Shown: positions 32,860 through 41,810 of the stretch, one piece after another
Layout: the number at the start of each line of letters is the position of its first letter
Position numbering within the stretch: position 1 is the stretch's first letter
Assembly (NCBI GenBank): GCA_019308985.1
Contig: JAFDHB010000005.1
Location: 1-53,307, forward strand
Reading direction: 5' to 3'
DNA length: 53,307 nucleotides
Source of the DNA: Deltaproteobacteria bacterium
GTDB taxonomy: Bacteria > Desulfobacterota > DSM-4660 > Desulfatiglandales > HGW-15
Made by a program: the position numbers and the translations under genes
Notes under the pieces: model-generated
The model's database searches: none
Told to the model about the DNA's origin: nothing
Seen by the model: only the letters and a program-made list of their open reading frames with translations

Positions 32860-34443
32860 TCATTTATCCATGCAGGCTTTTACGAACCCGTAAAAGAGCG
32901 GAGCAGGGGCCTCCATTCTGGACTTCAGTTCCGGGTGAGATTGGGTGGCAATGAAGAATTTGTGATCTGGCAGTTCGATGAATTCTACCAACTTTCCGTC
33001 AGGCGAACATCCAGAGAATACCATGCCCTTGTCGGTTAGGATCTTGTGAAATTTGGGATTGACTTCATACCTGTGACGATGTCTTTCAGAGACTTCCGCC
33101 GATCCATAGAGGACCCTGGTCAAGGTCCCTTCTTTCAGTACTGCCGGGTAGGCCCCCAATCTCATTGTTCCTCCCTTCTCTGTAATCCCCCTTTGCTCCG
33201 GCAGGATATCGATTACAGGGTATGGGGTCCCCGGGTCGATTTCAGTGGAATTGGCCTCTTCCAACCCGCACACATTCCTGGCGAATTCGATTACTGCCAA
33301 CTGCAAACCAAGGCACAAGCCCAAGAAGGGTATGTTTCTCTCCCTTGCCAGGCGGATAACCTCTATTTTCCCTTCGGTACCCCTGGCGCCGAATCCGCCC
33401 GGCACCACCAGGCCGTCAATACCTTCCAAGAATGAGGTATCCTTGAGATCCGTCGTCTCTACCCACTTGAGGTTTATCTTGCAGCTCAAATGGGCCGAGC
33501 AATGGTTGAAGGATTCGATGATAGAGGCATAAGAATCTTCCAGCTTCGTGTACTTCCCGCACATGGCGACGGTGATCTCACTGGTGGGATTTCGGAGGTT
33601 TTCTATCAATTGTTTCCACTTCCTCAGGTCCGGGGGGCTGTAAATATTCAGCTTCTTGTGCAGGATCTCTGCCAGTCCCTCCTGTTCGAAGATGAGGGGG
33701 ATTTCATAGATATCTTCGACGTCAAGTCCGGTGATGACGGCTTGTGTATCCACATCACAGAAGTTTGATATCTTGGTCTTTATTTCCTTTGTCAGAAACT
33801 GGGAACATCTGCCTATGATCACGTCGGGGAATATTCCCCTTTGCTTCAGGAGGTTGACGCTCTGCTGCGTGGGCTTGGACTTCTGCTCGTTAACCCCGTA
33901 AGGGATCGGCACATAGGTCAGATGTATGTAGATGATATTCTCCCTGCCCACGTCTTCCTTCATCTGCCTCATGGACTCCAGGAACAGTTCGTTTTCAATA
34001 TCACCCACCGTGCCTCCGATCTCAACAATCACCAGGTCCGCTGATTCTTCCTCGGCAATCCCGAAGATATGGCTCTTGATCACGTCTGTGACGTGGGGAA
34101 TGTACTGAACCGTCTTCCCCAGGTAGTCGCCCCTCCTCTCCTTTTGCCGGACCATATCAAAGACCTTGCCCATGGTGAGGTTCCACTTTGATTTGCAAGT
34201 GACCCCGAGAAACCTCTCATAATGGCCGAAGTCCATGTCCACTTCTCCTCCGTCGTCCAGCACAAAGACCTCGCCATGCTCGAAGGGATTCATGGTTCCG
34301 GGGTCCACATTCAAATACCCATCACATTTGATGGGAATGATCTTGAGTCTGGTTGAGAGGAGCTGACCGATAGAGGCGGAGGCTATCCCCTTGCCTAGGC
34401 CTGATAGGACTCCACCGGTGACAATAATGAATTTGGTGGGCAT
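32860..34443 (-). CDS. pyrG: CTP synthase
   Basis: The 527-residue enzyme converts UTP to CTP with ATP and glutamine. The N-terminal synthase domain begins KFIIVTGGVLSGLGKGIASAS and has CDGYLNVDPGTMNPFEHGEVFV. The C-terminal class I glutaminase has the oxyanion stretch GGFGARG and nucleophile elbow FLGLCLGLQLAV, with a late SHPE. It is slightly shorter than the E. coli enzyme (545). The family identity is certain. Confidence 0.97.
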   Translation of the reverse strand: MPTKFIIVTGGVLSGLGKGIASASIGQLLSTRLKIIPIKCDGYLNVDPGTMNPFEHGEVFVLDDGGEVDMDFGHYERFLGVTCKSKWNLTMGKVFDMVRQKERRGDYLGKTVQYIPHVTDVIKSHIFGIAEEESADLVIVEIGGTVGDIENELFLESMRQMKEDVGRENIIYIHLTYVPIPYGVNEQKSKPTQQSVNLLKQRGIFPDVIIGRCSQFLTKEIKTKISNFCDVDTQAVITGLDVEDIYEIPLIFEQEGLAEILHKKLNIYSPPDLRKWKQLIENLRNPTSEITVAMCGKYTKLEDSYASIIESFNHCSAHLSCKINLKWVETTDLKDTSFLEGIDGLVVPGGFGARGTEGKIEVIRLARERNIPFLGLCLGLQLAVIEFARNVCGLEEANSTEIDPGTPYPVIDILPEQRGITEKGGTMRLGAYPAVLKEGTLTRVLYGSAEVSERHRHRYEVNPKFHKILTDKGMVFSGCSPDGKLVEFIELPDHKFFIATQSHPELKSRMEAPAPLFYGFVKACMDK

Positions 34444-34599
34444 TTTTGGTATTTTTGCTCAAAGATTATTATTCCTTTATTTATCCTGATCCGAAAGCTT
34501 AGTCAAGGCGAAAAATTCTTGTAGCCATTCGAGCTCTTCATGATGTATTGTTCTTATCCGGATATAGTAACAACGCCTTGGTGGAGATAACTTCCAAGC

Positions 34600-35910
34600 A
34601 TGAGCCTGACCGTTGCCATAGTGGGAAGACCCAACGTGGGGAAATCCACGCTCTTCAATCGCCTCTCCAGGTCCAGGGATGCCCTTGTGGATAACCAGCC
34701 GGGCATTACGAGAGACCGCTTGTACGCTTCTGTTCATTGGGAGGGCAAGCCGATCACCCTGATCGACACCGGGGGGTATGATGACATGGGCACCCACCCC
34801 TTTCACTTAGAGGTGAAGGAGCAAATAGCCTTGGCCATAGAGGAGGCGGATCGTATCATCTTCATGGTAGATGCGCGTCAAGGGCTGATGCCGGGGGACG
34901 AGGAGATTGCCGGACTTCTTCGCAGAAGGGAGAAGGAGGTCCACCTGGCCGTGAACAAGATTGACGGCCCTGAGCTTGAAGGTCTGGTCTCGGATTTTTA
35001 CGGCCTCGGCATAGACAAGGTGTATCCCCTTTCCGCTGCTCATGGCTATGGATTGAAATCGCTGATGGAAGCGCTGACGGCCGGCATACCCGAACTTGCG
35101 GCTGAAAAGGAGGAAGAGGATCGAATCAGGGTCTCTATCCTGGGTAGACCCAACGTGGGGAAATCATCCCTGATTAATCGCATCTTGGGATCTGAGAGAT
35201 TGATTGTAAGCGACTTGCCCGGAACCACGAGGGATTCCGTTGATACCCTCTGTGAGAGACATGGCAGGGAATACCTCCTGATAGATACTGCCGGACTGAG
35301 GAGGCGGGGACGGATAAAGGAAAGAATAGAGAAGTTCTCCATGATAAAGACCCTCAAGAGCCTTGACCGTTGCCATATTGCGGTGGTTCTTCTGGATGCC
35401 GGAGAGGGGATCGTGGAACAGGATGCCCATATATGCGGTTTTGCCCTTGAGAGGAGGCGGGGCATCATACTCGCCCTCAACAAGTGGGACCTCGTAAAGG
35501 GGGACTCTGGAAAGATAAAGCTCCTTAATCACTCCATCGACCGACAACTGCACTTTGTCTCCTTTGCGCCGAGGATAAACATCTCCGCCCTGACAGGGGA
35601 ACGGATAAACAAATTGTTTGACAAGATCGACCTCTTATACCGGCAATTCAGTCATCGCGTCGCCACAAACACAGTGAACAGGGCCATTGAAGAGATCATT
35701 GCGAAAAATCCTCCTCCCAGGACCAGCAAGGGAAGAGTCAAGATCTTTTATGCAACACAGATCGCTACACGGCCTCCTACATTTGTAATCTTCGTCAATA
35801 GGCCGGATCTGATACATTTCTCCTACGAGCGATTCCTCATAAACCAGTTCAGGGAAAGGTTCGGCCTTGACCTCACACCGATCAGGCTCATCTTCAGAAA
35901 AAAGGGTTGA
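34600..35910 (+). CDS. der: Ribosome-assembly GTPase Der (EngA)
   Basis: The 436-residue protein has two tandem GTPase domains, each starting GRPNVGKS (first at 9-16), with DTGG and DTAG G3 motifs and NKID and NKWD G4 motifs, followed by the KH-like C-terminal domain. This double-GTPase layout is unique to Der, which acts in 50S ribosome assembly. It is convergent with recD2. Its stop lies inside a repeat half-site. Confidence 0.97.
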   Translation: MSLTVAIVGRPNVGKSTLFNRLSRSRDALVDNQPGITRDRLYASVHWEGKPITLIDTGGYDDMGTHPFHLEVKEQIALAIEEADRIIFMVDARQGLMPGDEEIAGLLRRREKEVHLAVNKIDGPELEGLVSDFYGLGIDKVYPLSAAHGYGLKSLMEALTAGIPELAAEKEEEDRIRVSILGRPNVGKSSLINRILGSERLIVSDLPGTTRDSVDTLCERHGREYLLIDTAGLRRRGRIKERIEKFSMIKTLKSLDRCHIAVVLLDAGEGIVEQDAHICGFALERRRGIILALNKWDLVKGDSGKIKLLNHSIDRQLHFVSFAPRINISALTGERINKLFDKIDLLYRQFSHRVATNTVNRAIEEIIAKNPPPRTSKGRVKIFYATQIATRPPTFVIFVNRPDLIHFSYERFLINQFRERFGLDLTPIRLIFRKKG

Positions 35911-35930
35911 TGGCTTCGAAGAAAGTCCGA
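35907..35930. repeat. Degenerate half-site of the MITE-like repeat
   Basis: The 3' end of der continues into TTGATGGCTTCGAAGAAAG, which matches the end of the 24776-25055 element at most positions, including the TTG that precedes its left terminal repeat. The TGA stop of der lies within it. Only one arm is seen, so this is a solo or decayed end. Confidence 0.5.
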
Positions 35931-35979
35931 TTCCCCGCTGGCTGGAATTGAGCAATCTGCCTTGCAATTCGCTCGGCCC

Positions 35980-38220
35980 TTAGTTACTCCCCCCCTCCAT
36001 TGCGCGCAGTCGTTCCGCCAGGTGCGTAAGTCTGCCCACTATCCGGTCATTTCTCACGGCCATGGCCAGGGCCTTCTTGCTGCCCACTATCACCACAAGT
36101 TTCTTCCCCCTGGTTACGGCCGTGTATATCAGATTCCTTTGAAGGAGCATGAAGTGTTGCGGCAGTAGGGGGAGTACGACCGCGGGATATTCACTTCCCT
36201 GAGACTTGTGAACGGATATGGCGTAGGCCAGGACAAGCTCGTCCAGCTCAGAGAAATCATAGGAGACAGGGACACCATCAAAGCTCACCGTTACCTCCTG
36301 GGCTTCCTCGTCTATGGATGCAATCAGGCCAATATCGCCGTTGAAGACCTCTTTTTCATAGTTGTTCCTGACCTGCATAACCTTGTCCCTGAGACGGAAT
36401 CTTCTTCCACCCTTTAGCACTTCCTGTTTCGAAGGATTCAAGATCTCCTGTAGCCTTCTGTTCAAATTGTCCGTTCCCACGATGCCCTTGTGCATTGGGC
36501 AAAGTACCTGTATGTCGTTTACGGGCTCCATGTTGAAACGTCCGGGTATCCTTTCACGTACCAGCTCTATTATGATGCCCAGAACTTGCTCCGGGTCTTC
36601 CTGCTCAATGAAATAGAAATCCTCCAGCCTGTTGGCCGCTGGTCTTATGGAGGGCATGTGACCATTATTGATCCTGTGGGCATTGACTACTATTTGACTT
36701 TCACTCGATTGGCGGAAGATCTCCTTCAATTCCACAACCGGGACCACTGCCGAGCCTATGATGTCCTTCAAGACATTCCCGGCCCCCACGGAAGGAAGCT
36801 GATTCACGTCGCCCACCAAGATCACGGTCGCCTCCGAGGGCACGCTGCAAAAAAGGTGGTACGCCAGGACCGTATCGATCATGGAGACTTCATCCACAAT
36901 AAGGACATCTACCTTGAGGGGACTTTCCTGGTTCCTTTCAAATCTCCACCTCCGGGGGCTGAATTCCAGGAGCCTGTGTATGGTCTGGGCGGGATAGCCC
37001 GTGGTTTCACTCATCCTTTTGGAAGCCCTGCCCGTAGGAGCGGCCAGCCTTATCCTGGCCCCAAGCTGCCTGTAAATTTCCAGCACCGCCCTTATGATAG
37101 TGGTCTTCCCTGTCCCCGGGCCACCCGTGATCACCATTACCTTTTCCCTTATGGCCTTCTTCACTGCTTCCACCTGTTTCGGGGCCAAAGGGAAACCAAT
37201 ACGTCCTTCCACCCATTTAATGGCCCTCCCCAGATCAATTCTCCTGATCTTCTTCTCACCTTGGATCAGCCGCGCCAACTGATGGGCAAGCCCTTTTTCC
37301 GCCGTATACAGGGGGGCGAGATAGACGGCCTTATAGTTGGCCTTGAAGTGATCGACATCAACGTTGAGATCCTCTATGACCAGCTTGTTTTCCAGCACAA
37401 CATTACCGAAGGCCCTCTGGACCGTCTGCTTCTCCACTTCGAGGATTTCCCGGCATTTCTCAATCAACCGTTCGTAGGGGTAGTACACATGCCCTTCCTC
37501 TGTAAGTTGTGTCAGCACGTAGAGGATTCCGGCCTCTGCCCTCGCCGGTGAATCCTTTTCAAAGCCGAGCCTTTCTGCAATACCATCAGCGGTTAGGAAG
37601 CCTATCCCAGAGACCTCCGTGGCTAGTCGGTATGGATTGTCGGTAACCACGGATATGGAATCCCAACCGTACTTCTTGAATATCTTCGTCGCATAGGCAG
37701 GACTTATCCCGTGCTGCTGCAGGAATATCATGACCTCCCTTATTTCCTTCTGCTCCTTCCAGGCCTTCCTTATCAGATCTATGCGTTTGCGTCCTATACC
37801 CTGAACGTTGGTTAGCTCTTCTGTGTTACCTTCGATGATCTCCAGGGTCCTCTTGCCGAATTTCTCCACTATCCTTGATGCCATCACAGGCCCTATGCCC
37901 TTAATAAGGCCGGAGCCCAGGTATTTCTTTATTCCTTCCACCGTTGCCGGGAACTTCTTGTGGTGGGAGTAGACCTTGAATTGCCTTCCATATTTCGGGT
38001 GATCCTCCCACACCCCCCTCATGACCAGCGTCTCTCCGGGTGTGGGAGAAATCAGGTTTCCCACAACCGTTACGTGGTCGCGATGTCCGGTGAAGGTCAT
38101 CTTGGCCACCGTATAACCCGTCTCCTCGTTGGCATAGGTTACCCTCTCCACCTGTCCTTCCAACTCGGTGAGTGATTGCTCTCTAGCCGAATAGGGCTTG
38201 ATGTCCTGTAGGTCAGTCAT
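35980..38220 (-). CDS. recD2: SF1B DNA helicase RecD2
   Basis: The 746-residue protein matches stand-alone RecD2. After an N-terminal OB-like region come helix-hairpin-helix segments (IKGIGPVMASRIVEKFGKRTLEIIE and NVQGIGRKRIDLI), then a helicase core with Walker A ITGGPGTGKTT, VDEVSMID and a C-terminal UvrD-like SVHKSQGSEYPAVV and LIYTAVTRGKKLV. It unwinds DNA 5' to 3' in repair. No RecB or RecC genes are here, as expected for RecD2. Confidence 0.95.
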   Translation of the reverse strand: MTDLQDIKPYSAREQSLTELEGQVERVTYANEETGYTVAKMTFTGHRDHVTVVGNLISPTPGETLVMRGVWEDHPKYGRQFKVYSHHKKFPATVEGIKKYLGSGLIKGIGPVMASRIVEKFGKRTLEIIEGNTEELTNVQGIGRKRIDLIRKAWKEQKEIREVMIFLQQHGISPAYATKIFKKYGWDSISVVTDNPYRLATEVSGIGFLTADGIAERLGFEKDSPARAEAGILYVLTQLTEEGHVYYPYERLIEKCREILEVEKQTVQRAFGNVVLENKLVIEDLNVDVDHFKANYKAVYLAPLYTAEKGLAHQLARLIQGEKKIRRIDLGRAIKWVEGRIGFPLAPKQVEAVKKAIREKVMVITGGPGTGKTTIIRAVLEIYRQLGARIRLAAPTGRASKRMSETTGYPAQTIHRLLEFSPRRWRFERNQESPLKVDVLIVDEVSMIDTVLAYHLFCSVPSEATVILVGDVNQLPSVGAGNVLKDIIGSAVVPVVELKEIFRQSSESQIVVNAHRINNGHMPSIRPAANRLEDFYFIEQEDPEQVLGIIIELVRERIPGRFNMEPVNDIQVLCPMHKGIVGTDNLNRRLQEILNPSKQEVLKGGRRFRLRDKVMQVRNNYEKEVFNGDIGLIASIDEEAQEVTVSFDGVPVSYDFSELDELVLAYAISVHKSQGSEYPAVVLPLLPQHFMLLQRNLIYTAVTRGKKLVVIVGSKKALAMAVRNDRIVGRLTHLAERLRAMEGGSN

Positions 38221-38716
38221 AGGAACCTTTTCCGGGGAGAAGAGGCTTGCCCTGCCTCCTCATTGCCGACGAAAGAGGGCTTTCACCTGGAGCTCGTTGC
38301 TTCCTATTTTTTATAATATAATTCAACTCTTCCATCAAGGCCTTGGAAAGGGCCCCATGACTGATGGCGCGGTTACAAGCACCTCTTCCCCGGACTTCTC
38401 CCTTGAAACATACATTCTCTGCTCCTGTTTCTCTGGATTTGCTTTTTCGTTGGTTCGGCATACTGAACTCCAGGAATCTTTCCCTTCCATAAATTTATTC
38501 ACATGCTGGATTTTTTCTCGTTCGACTGAAATTCCGGATGCCCTCTGTGGTCACTGTATTTGAAATTTATGCTTAAAAAATATAACATTTCCTTGACATG
38601 CAATTTTCCGGTTGTTAAATTAGAGAGCAAGAGATAAAGCCCTTTTGTTCATTAGGATGAACCCAAACAGAGCCTATTTTCGCTTGAATTTGATCCTTTT
38701 TCGAGGTGAGCATACC
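38221..38716. other. Gap between recD2 and the ferredoxin/MetV operon
   Basis: About 500 bp without a convincing gene between divergent transcription units. Open frames here (38198-38563 plus, 38213-38461 minus) overlap each other and the recD2 start and have no recognisable domains. The only clear signal is the promoter at 38593-38621. Confidence 0.5.
38593..38621 (+). promoter_or_regulatory. Sigma-70 promoter of the ferredoxin/MetV operon
   Basis: TTGACA (38593-38598) and TAAATT (38616-38621) are 17 bp apart, about 95 bp before the ATG at 38717. The -35 is a consensus match and the -10 matches four of six. Confidence 0.65.
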
Positions 38717-39202
38717 ATGAGTAAGATGATCTTCATAGAACCTGGGAATTGCAACGGGTGCAAGGACTGCGAGACTGTCTGTTCCATAAGGCAAAACGGT
38801 TTTGATGACCCGGAGTTTTCATGTATCCGGATCTTGAAGCTGGATGATAACGACGACTTCTACCTGCCCACCACTTGCCAACAATGCGAGGCCCCCCCTT
38901 GTATGGCTGCGTGTCCCGAAAAGGCAATATATCGGGACGAGGAGCTGGGTAGAGTCATGATCGATAAGGGTCGTTGCATAGGTTGCAGAATGTGTTTCTC
39001 TGCTTGTCCGACCGGGGCGATGGGCTTTGATGAGCCACGGGGGCTGGCCTTCAAGTGTGATCTTTGCGACGGCAGCCCTGAGTGTGTCCGCATCTGTGAG
39101 CCAAAGGCCCTGACATTTGTCGAACCCCACAGGGCCCAGTACCCGCGTATTCTTGCCTCTGCGAAGAAATTCAGGTCTCTGGCCGGGACGACAGCGGCAT
39201 AA
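38717..39202 (+). CDS. Four-cluster ferredoxin-like electron carrier
   Basis: This 161-residue cytosolic protein has sixteen cluster cysteines in four groups (CNGCKDCETVC, CQQCEAPPCMAAC, CIGCRMCFSAC, CDLCDGSPECVRIC). It is a paralogue of the AOR-linked carrier at 21963, with the same length and layout. Start ATG at 38717 has GAGGTGAG upstream. It begins a three-gene operon with another ferredoxin-like protein and a MetV-type protein. Confidence 0.87.
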   Translation: MSKMIFIEPGNCNGCKDCETVCSIRQNGFDDPEFSCIRILKLDDNDDFYLPTTCQQCEAPPCMAACPEKAIYRDEELGRVMIDKGRCIGCRMCFSACPTGAMGFDEPRGLAFKCDLCDGSPECVRICEPKALTFVEPHRAQYPRILASAKKFRSLAGTTAA

Positions 39203-39228
39203 GTATCAACCATCAGGGAGGCAAACAC

Positions 39229-39633
39229 ATGTCCTATTTTCGTGTAAATGCCCATTGTAACGGCTGCCTTGCATGTGTACATAACTGTCCTGCCAATGCA
39301 CTTAATTACCGGGATAACGGGGACAGGAGGACCCTTCTTCATAACATGACAAAATGCGCCCGGTGCGGTAATTGTTGGAGAGTCTGCCCTAACGGCGCAG
39401 TGGAGTTCCAGCACTTGTTGCGCGGAACCTGGGATGAGGTTGCAAGCATGGAACTCGTTCGATGTATCATTTGCGGCGAACCCCTGTACACTGCGGACTT
39501 CGAAGGTACGCTGGTCGACAGGGTTGACCATGAACTCCAGAACCTCTGTCCGCGGCATCGGAAATCGCTTCCACTGGGTTTATGGAAACGCCTTACGCCG
39601 GTCAAAGACCAAACACAGGGAGCGGAAGAATGA
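39229..39633 (+). CDS. Two-cluster ferredoxin-like protein
   Basis: The 134-residue protein has two ferredoxin motifs (CNGCLACVHNC and CARCGNCWRVC, each followed by a Pro) and a C-terminal CIIC...CPRH stretch that may bind a further metal. No membrane segment is seen. It lies between the four-cluster carrier and MetV, and its TGA overlaps the MetV ATG (ATGA), indicating coupled translation. Confidence 0.83.
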   Translation: MSYFRVNAHCNGCLACVHNCPANALNYRDNGDRRTLLHNMTKCARCGNCWRVCPNGAVEFQHLLRGTWDEVASMELVRCIICGEPLYTADFEGTLVDRVDHELQNLCPRHRKSLPLGLWKRLTPVKDQTQGAEE

Positions 39634-40304
39634 TAGTGGGCAAGCTCAAACCCTTTGAAGAGATCGTCTCAAGTATCACCGGCTACAAAAAGATATTGGT
39701 CCTCGCTTGTGGGAGCTGTGTAACGGTCTGTCTGTCCGGCGGTGAGCGTGAGGCTCATATCCTTACACAGGACCTTTACAACAAGGCAAAATATGAAAAT
39801 GGACCCCCGTCCTTTCATGTGGATACCATCCAAAGGCAGTGCGAGCTGGATCTCGTGAAATCTTACCTGGAGGTCCCCAAGGACACGGATGCCATTTTGT
39901 CGCTGGCATGCGGCGCCGGTGTTCAGACTCTGGCAGAGGCATTTCCAGAACTCCCTGTCATTCCCGCCCTCAATACGACCTTCCTGGGGGCCCTTGACGA
40001 GCCGGGGACCTGGCGCGAGAAATGCCGTGGCTGCGGGGATTGTATCCTTACTTATACCGCAGGGATCTGCCCTGTCGCACGTTGTGCCAAGAAGCTCTTC
40101 AATGGCCCCTGTGGGGGCTCCCATGGGGGAAAATGCGAAATCAATGAGGATATTGACTGTGCCTGGCAAGAGATCATAGACCGACTGAAGACCCTTGGGA
40201 GGCTGGATGATTATGAAAAAATCCTCTCCCCCAAGGACTGGTCAGTCGGTGGCTCCGGCGGACCGCGAAAGGCCCAGAGGGCTGCCAATTATCCCTTGGA
40301 CTAA
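39630..40304 (+). CDS. MetV-type methylene-THF reductase accessory protein
   Basis: The 224-residue cysteine-rich protein begins with a KKILVLACGSCVTVCLSGG region and has a C-terminal half with CRGCGDCILTYTAGICPVARC and NGPCGG. This is the MetV/MTHFR C-terminal-like zinc-finger family, which pairs with MetF in acetogens and other anaerobes using the Wood-Ljungdahl branch. The usual metF partner is not next to it. The two ferredoxin-like neighbours suggest an electron-transfer role. The ATG at 39630 overlaps the preceding stop. Confidence 0.8.
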   Translation: MIVGKLKPFEEIVSSITGYKKILVLACGSCVTVCLSGGEREAHILTQDLYNKAKYENGPPSFHVDTIQRQCELDLVKSYLEVPKDTDAILSLACGAGVQTLAEAFPELPVIPALNTTFLGALDEPGTWREKCRGCGDCILTYTAGICPVARCAKKLFNGPCGGSHGGKCEINEDIDCAWQEIIDRLKTLGRLDDYEKILSPKDWSVGGSGGPRKAQRAANYPLD

Positions 40305-40407
40305 TACAGGGAGACATTTCCCGGGGAGACCACCCGATCCGTCCGCTGAGAACTCCTGGGAGTTTCACATACAGCATTCCATTTGCCCTCTACTCATGGG
40401 GGGTATC

Positions 40408-40884
40408 CTATGTGGCGGGAAGGATCAAGATGACATCATCCGAGTCATACTTGTTTTTGCCCTTCTTATTAGGGCCGAAGGAACCGATCACGGCATATTC
40501 TTGGCCATCTATGTAATAATCGGGGTCAAAAAAATACTTGCTCCCCCAAGGGTCCGCGGGTATGGCGTCAATGTAGGGTCCGTTCCAATTTTCAAATTTC
40601 TTGTCGGCCTTGATAAGGCCTGCTTTTTTCTTGGTCAAATCCCACACTTCCTTGTCCGCTGTTTCACCCACGGGATTCGGGCCGGGCCACATGCCCGTGT
40701 CAAAGGCGAGGTCTTCGATGGCCAGCCGGATCTTCTTGAGCTGGGCCAGTGCCTGGATCTTCTTGGCCTTCTCCCTGAAGGCGCTATAGCTCATAATAGC
40801 TGCGGTCGAAAGGATCCCGATTATGGCTATAACTATCAACAGCTCGACCAGGGTGAATCCTCGGTTGTCCCAGTGCATGTTCAT
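40408..40884 (-). CDS. Type II secretion-type major pseudopilin (GspG-like)
   Basis: A short leader ends in a glycine before FTLVELLIVIAIIGILS, the type III prepilin cleavage site and hydrophobic helix. The C-terminal part has GPYIDAIPADPWGSKYFF, the hallmark of GspG pseudopilins that bind calcium. The ATG at 40884 gives a 9-residue leader and a mature protein of about 149 residues. No other secretion genes are adjacent, so it may be an orphan pseudopilin or serve a system elsewhere. Confidence 0.82.
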   Translation of the reverse strand: MNMHWDNRGFTLVELLIVIAIIGILSTAAIMSYSAFREKAKKIQALAQLKKIRLAIEDLAFDTGMWPGPNPVGETADKEVWDLTKKKAGLIKADKKFENWNGPYIDAIPADPWGSKYFFDPDYYIDGQEYAVIGSFGPNKKGKNKYDSDDVILILPAT

Positions 40885-40951
40885 CTTGCGGGATCCCCAT
40901 GATCTCCATTCTTTGGAAGCCTCCAAAGGGGTTCTGTCATCGAAACCCCCA

Positions 40952-41590
40952 TCATGGCGTCCGTGTGTCTTGCTCTTCTTCACCGCGCTCACCGCTCTTG
41001 TTTAGTTGAAAACGACCGATCTCCTCTGCCATTGCCTTCAATCTATTACGATGTTCCAATAATAACTGTTTCTCTTCGCTGCCGAGATTCTCCTTGGTCA
41101 GGGTCTTTTCAAGGGCCTCTATCGACGCCATCCCCTTGCCTAGGCATTGGGACAACATCTCCAACCGCTCCTGAAGCCCATCCAGCATCCTATTGAATGC
41201 CTTTTCCTCTTCATGGAGGTAGTCCTTTTTCCTCAGCTTCAACCTGAAACCCAGGTCGCCCTCGCCGACACTGGCAAAGGCCTGTTTAAAACGGTAAAGG
41301 GGCCCGGCGATTCGAAGGAAGATACGGAAGGAATGGATTGCAAGCAGGCACACGAGTGCCAGCACCGCAGGCCATACCCTGAAATGGAGGGCGAGCATCC
41401 TGTCAGCGGCCTTGGCCCGCAGTTCCAGGCTTAGGTCCTCGTTCATTATATCCAAAATGTCAGGGACGAATAGGACGATACCGATGAAGAAGACTATGAT
41501 CATCCCGTATACGAAGACAAGCGCCAGAAACTTGTACTGGAGCGATTTGTCCACGATCGGGTATAGCCGACGCCTTTTTCTACCCTCCAT
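40952..41590 (-). CDS. HAMP-domain membrane protein
   Basis: This 212-residue protein has two hydrophobic helices (about 20-43 and 72-92) separated by a short periplasmic loop, then a HAMP domain (after RIAGPLYRFKQAF) and a C-terminal coiled coil. No kinase, cyclase or methyl-accepting domain follows, so it is a HAMP-only protein. The ATG at 41590 has GAGGAGG upstream. It shares a transcript with the pseudopilin gene 67 bp downstream. Confidence 0.72.
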   Translation of the reverse strand: MEGRKRRRLYPIVDKSLQYKFLALVFVYGMIIVFFIGIVLFVPDILDIMNEDLSLELRAKAADRMLALHFRVWPAVLALVCLLAIHSFRIFLRIAGPLYRFKQAFASVGEGDLGFRLKLRKKDYLHEEEKAFNRMLDGLQERLEMLSQCLGKGMASIEALEKTLTKENLGSEEKQLLLEHRNRLKAMAEEIGRFQLNKSGERGEEEQDTRTP

Positions 41591-41725
41591 GGAGCCTCCT
41601 CTCTCTATCATCTACTTTTGCCCTGGTCACCGCTTCAATCCACCTCGGCTTTCCAGGAAAAACATGGGGCCTCATCGACCCCATCCCCTGCCGCCTCCTG
41701 GAGCCATTCATGGCTAAATTTTTTA

Positions 41726-41754
41726 ATTATAGCAAATTAATCATAATTAGTCAA
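41726..41754 (-). promoter_or_regulatory. Near-consensus sigma-70 promoter for the HAMP-pseudopilin operon
   Basis: On the minus strand TTGACT (41749-41754) and TATAAT (41726-41731) are 17 bp apart, one base from full consensus. It lies about 135 bp before the HAMP-protein start. Its -35 is the outer end of the inverted repeat at 41750-41799. Confidence 0.8.
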
Positions 41755-41799
41755 TGAGTGATTCTCCTCGGCAGAGCGGGAGGAGAATCACTCATTGAC
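41750..41799. repeat. Perfect 20-bp inverted repeat
   Basis: Arms 41750-41769 and 41780-41799 are perfect inverse complements around a 10-base loop. It follows the amidohydrolase stop by about a dozen bases and overlaps the -35 box of the next operon. As RNA it could end or protect the amidohydrolase message. As DNA it could be an operator. No U-tract follows. Confidence 0.7.
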
Positions 41800-41810
41800 A
41801 CACCTTCGAC

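Noticed and set aside
38198..38563. Genes in the recD2 upstream gap
   Set aside because: Opposite-strand frames overlap each other and the recD2 start with no domain content.
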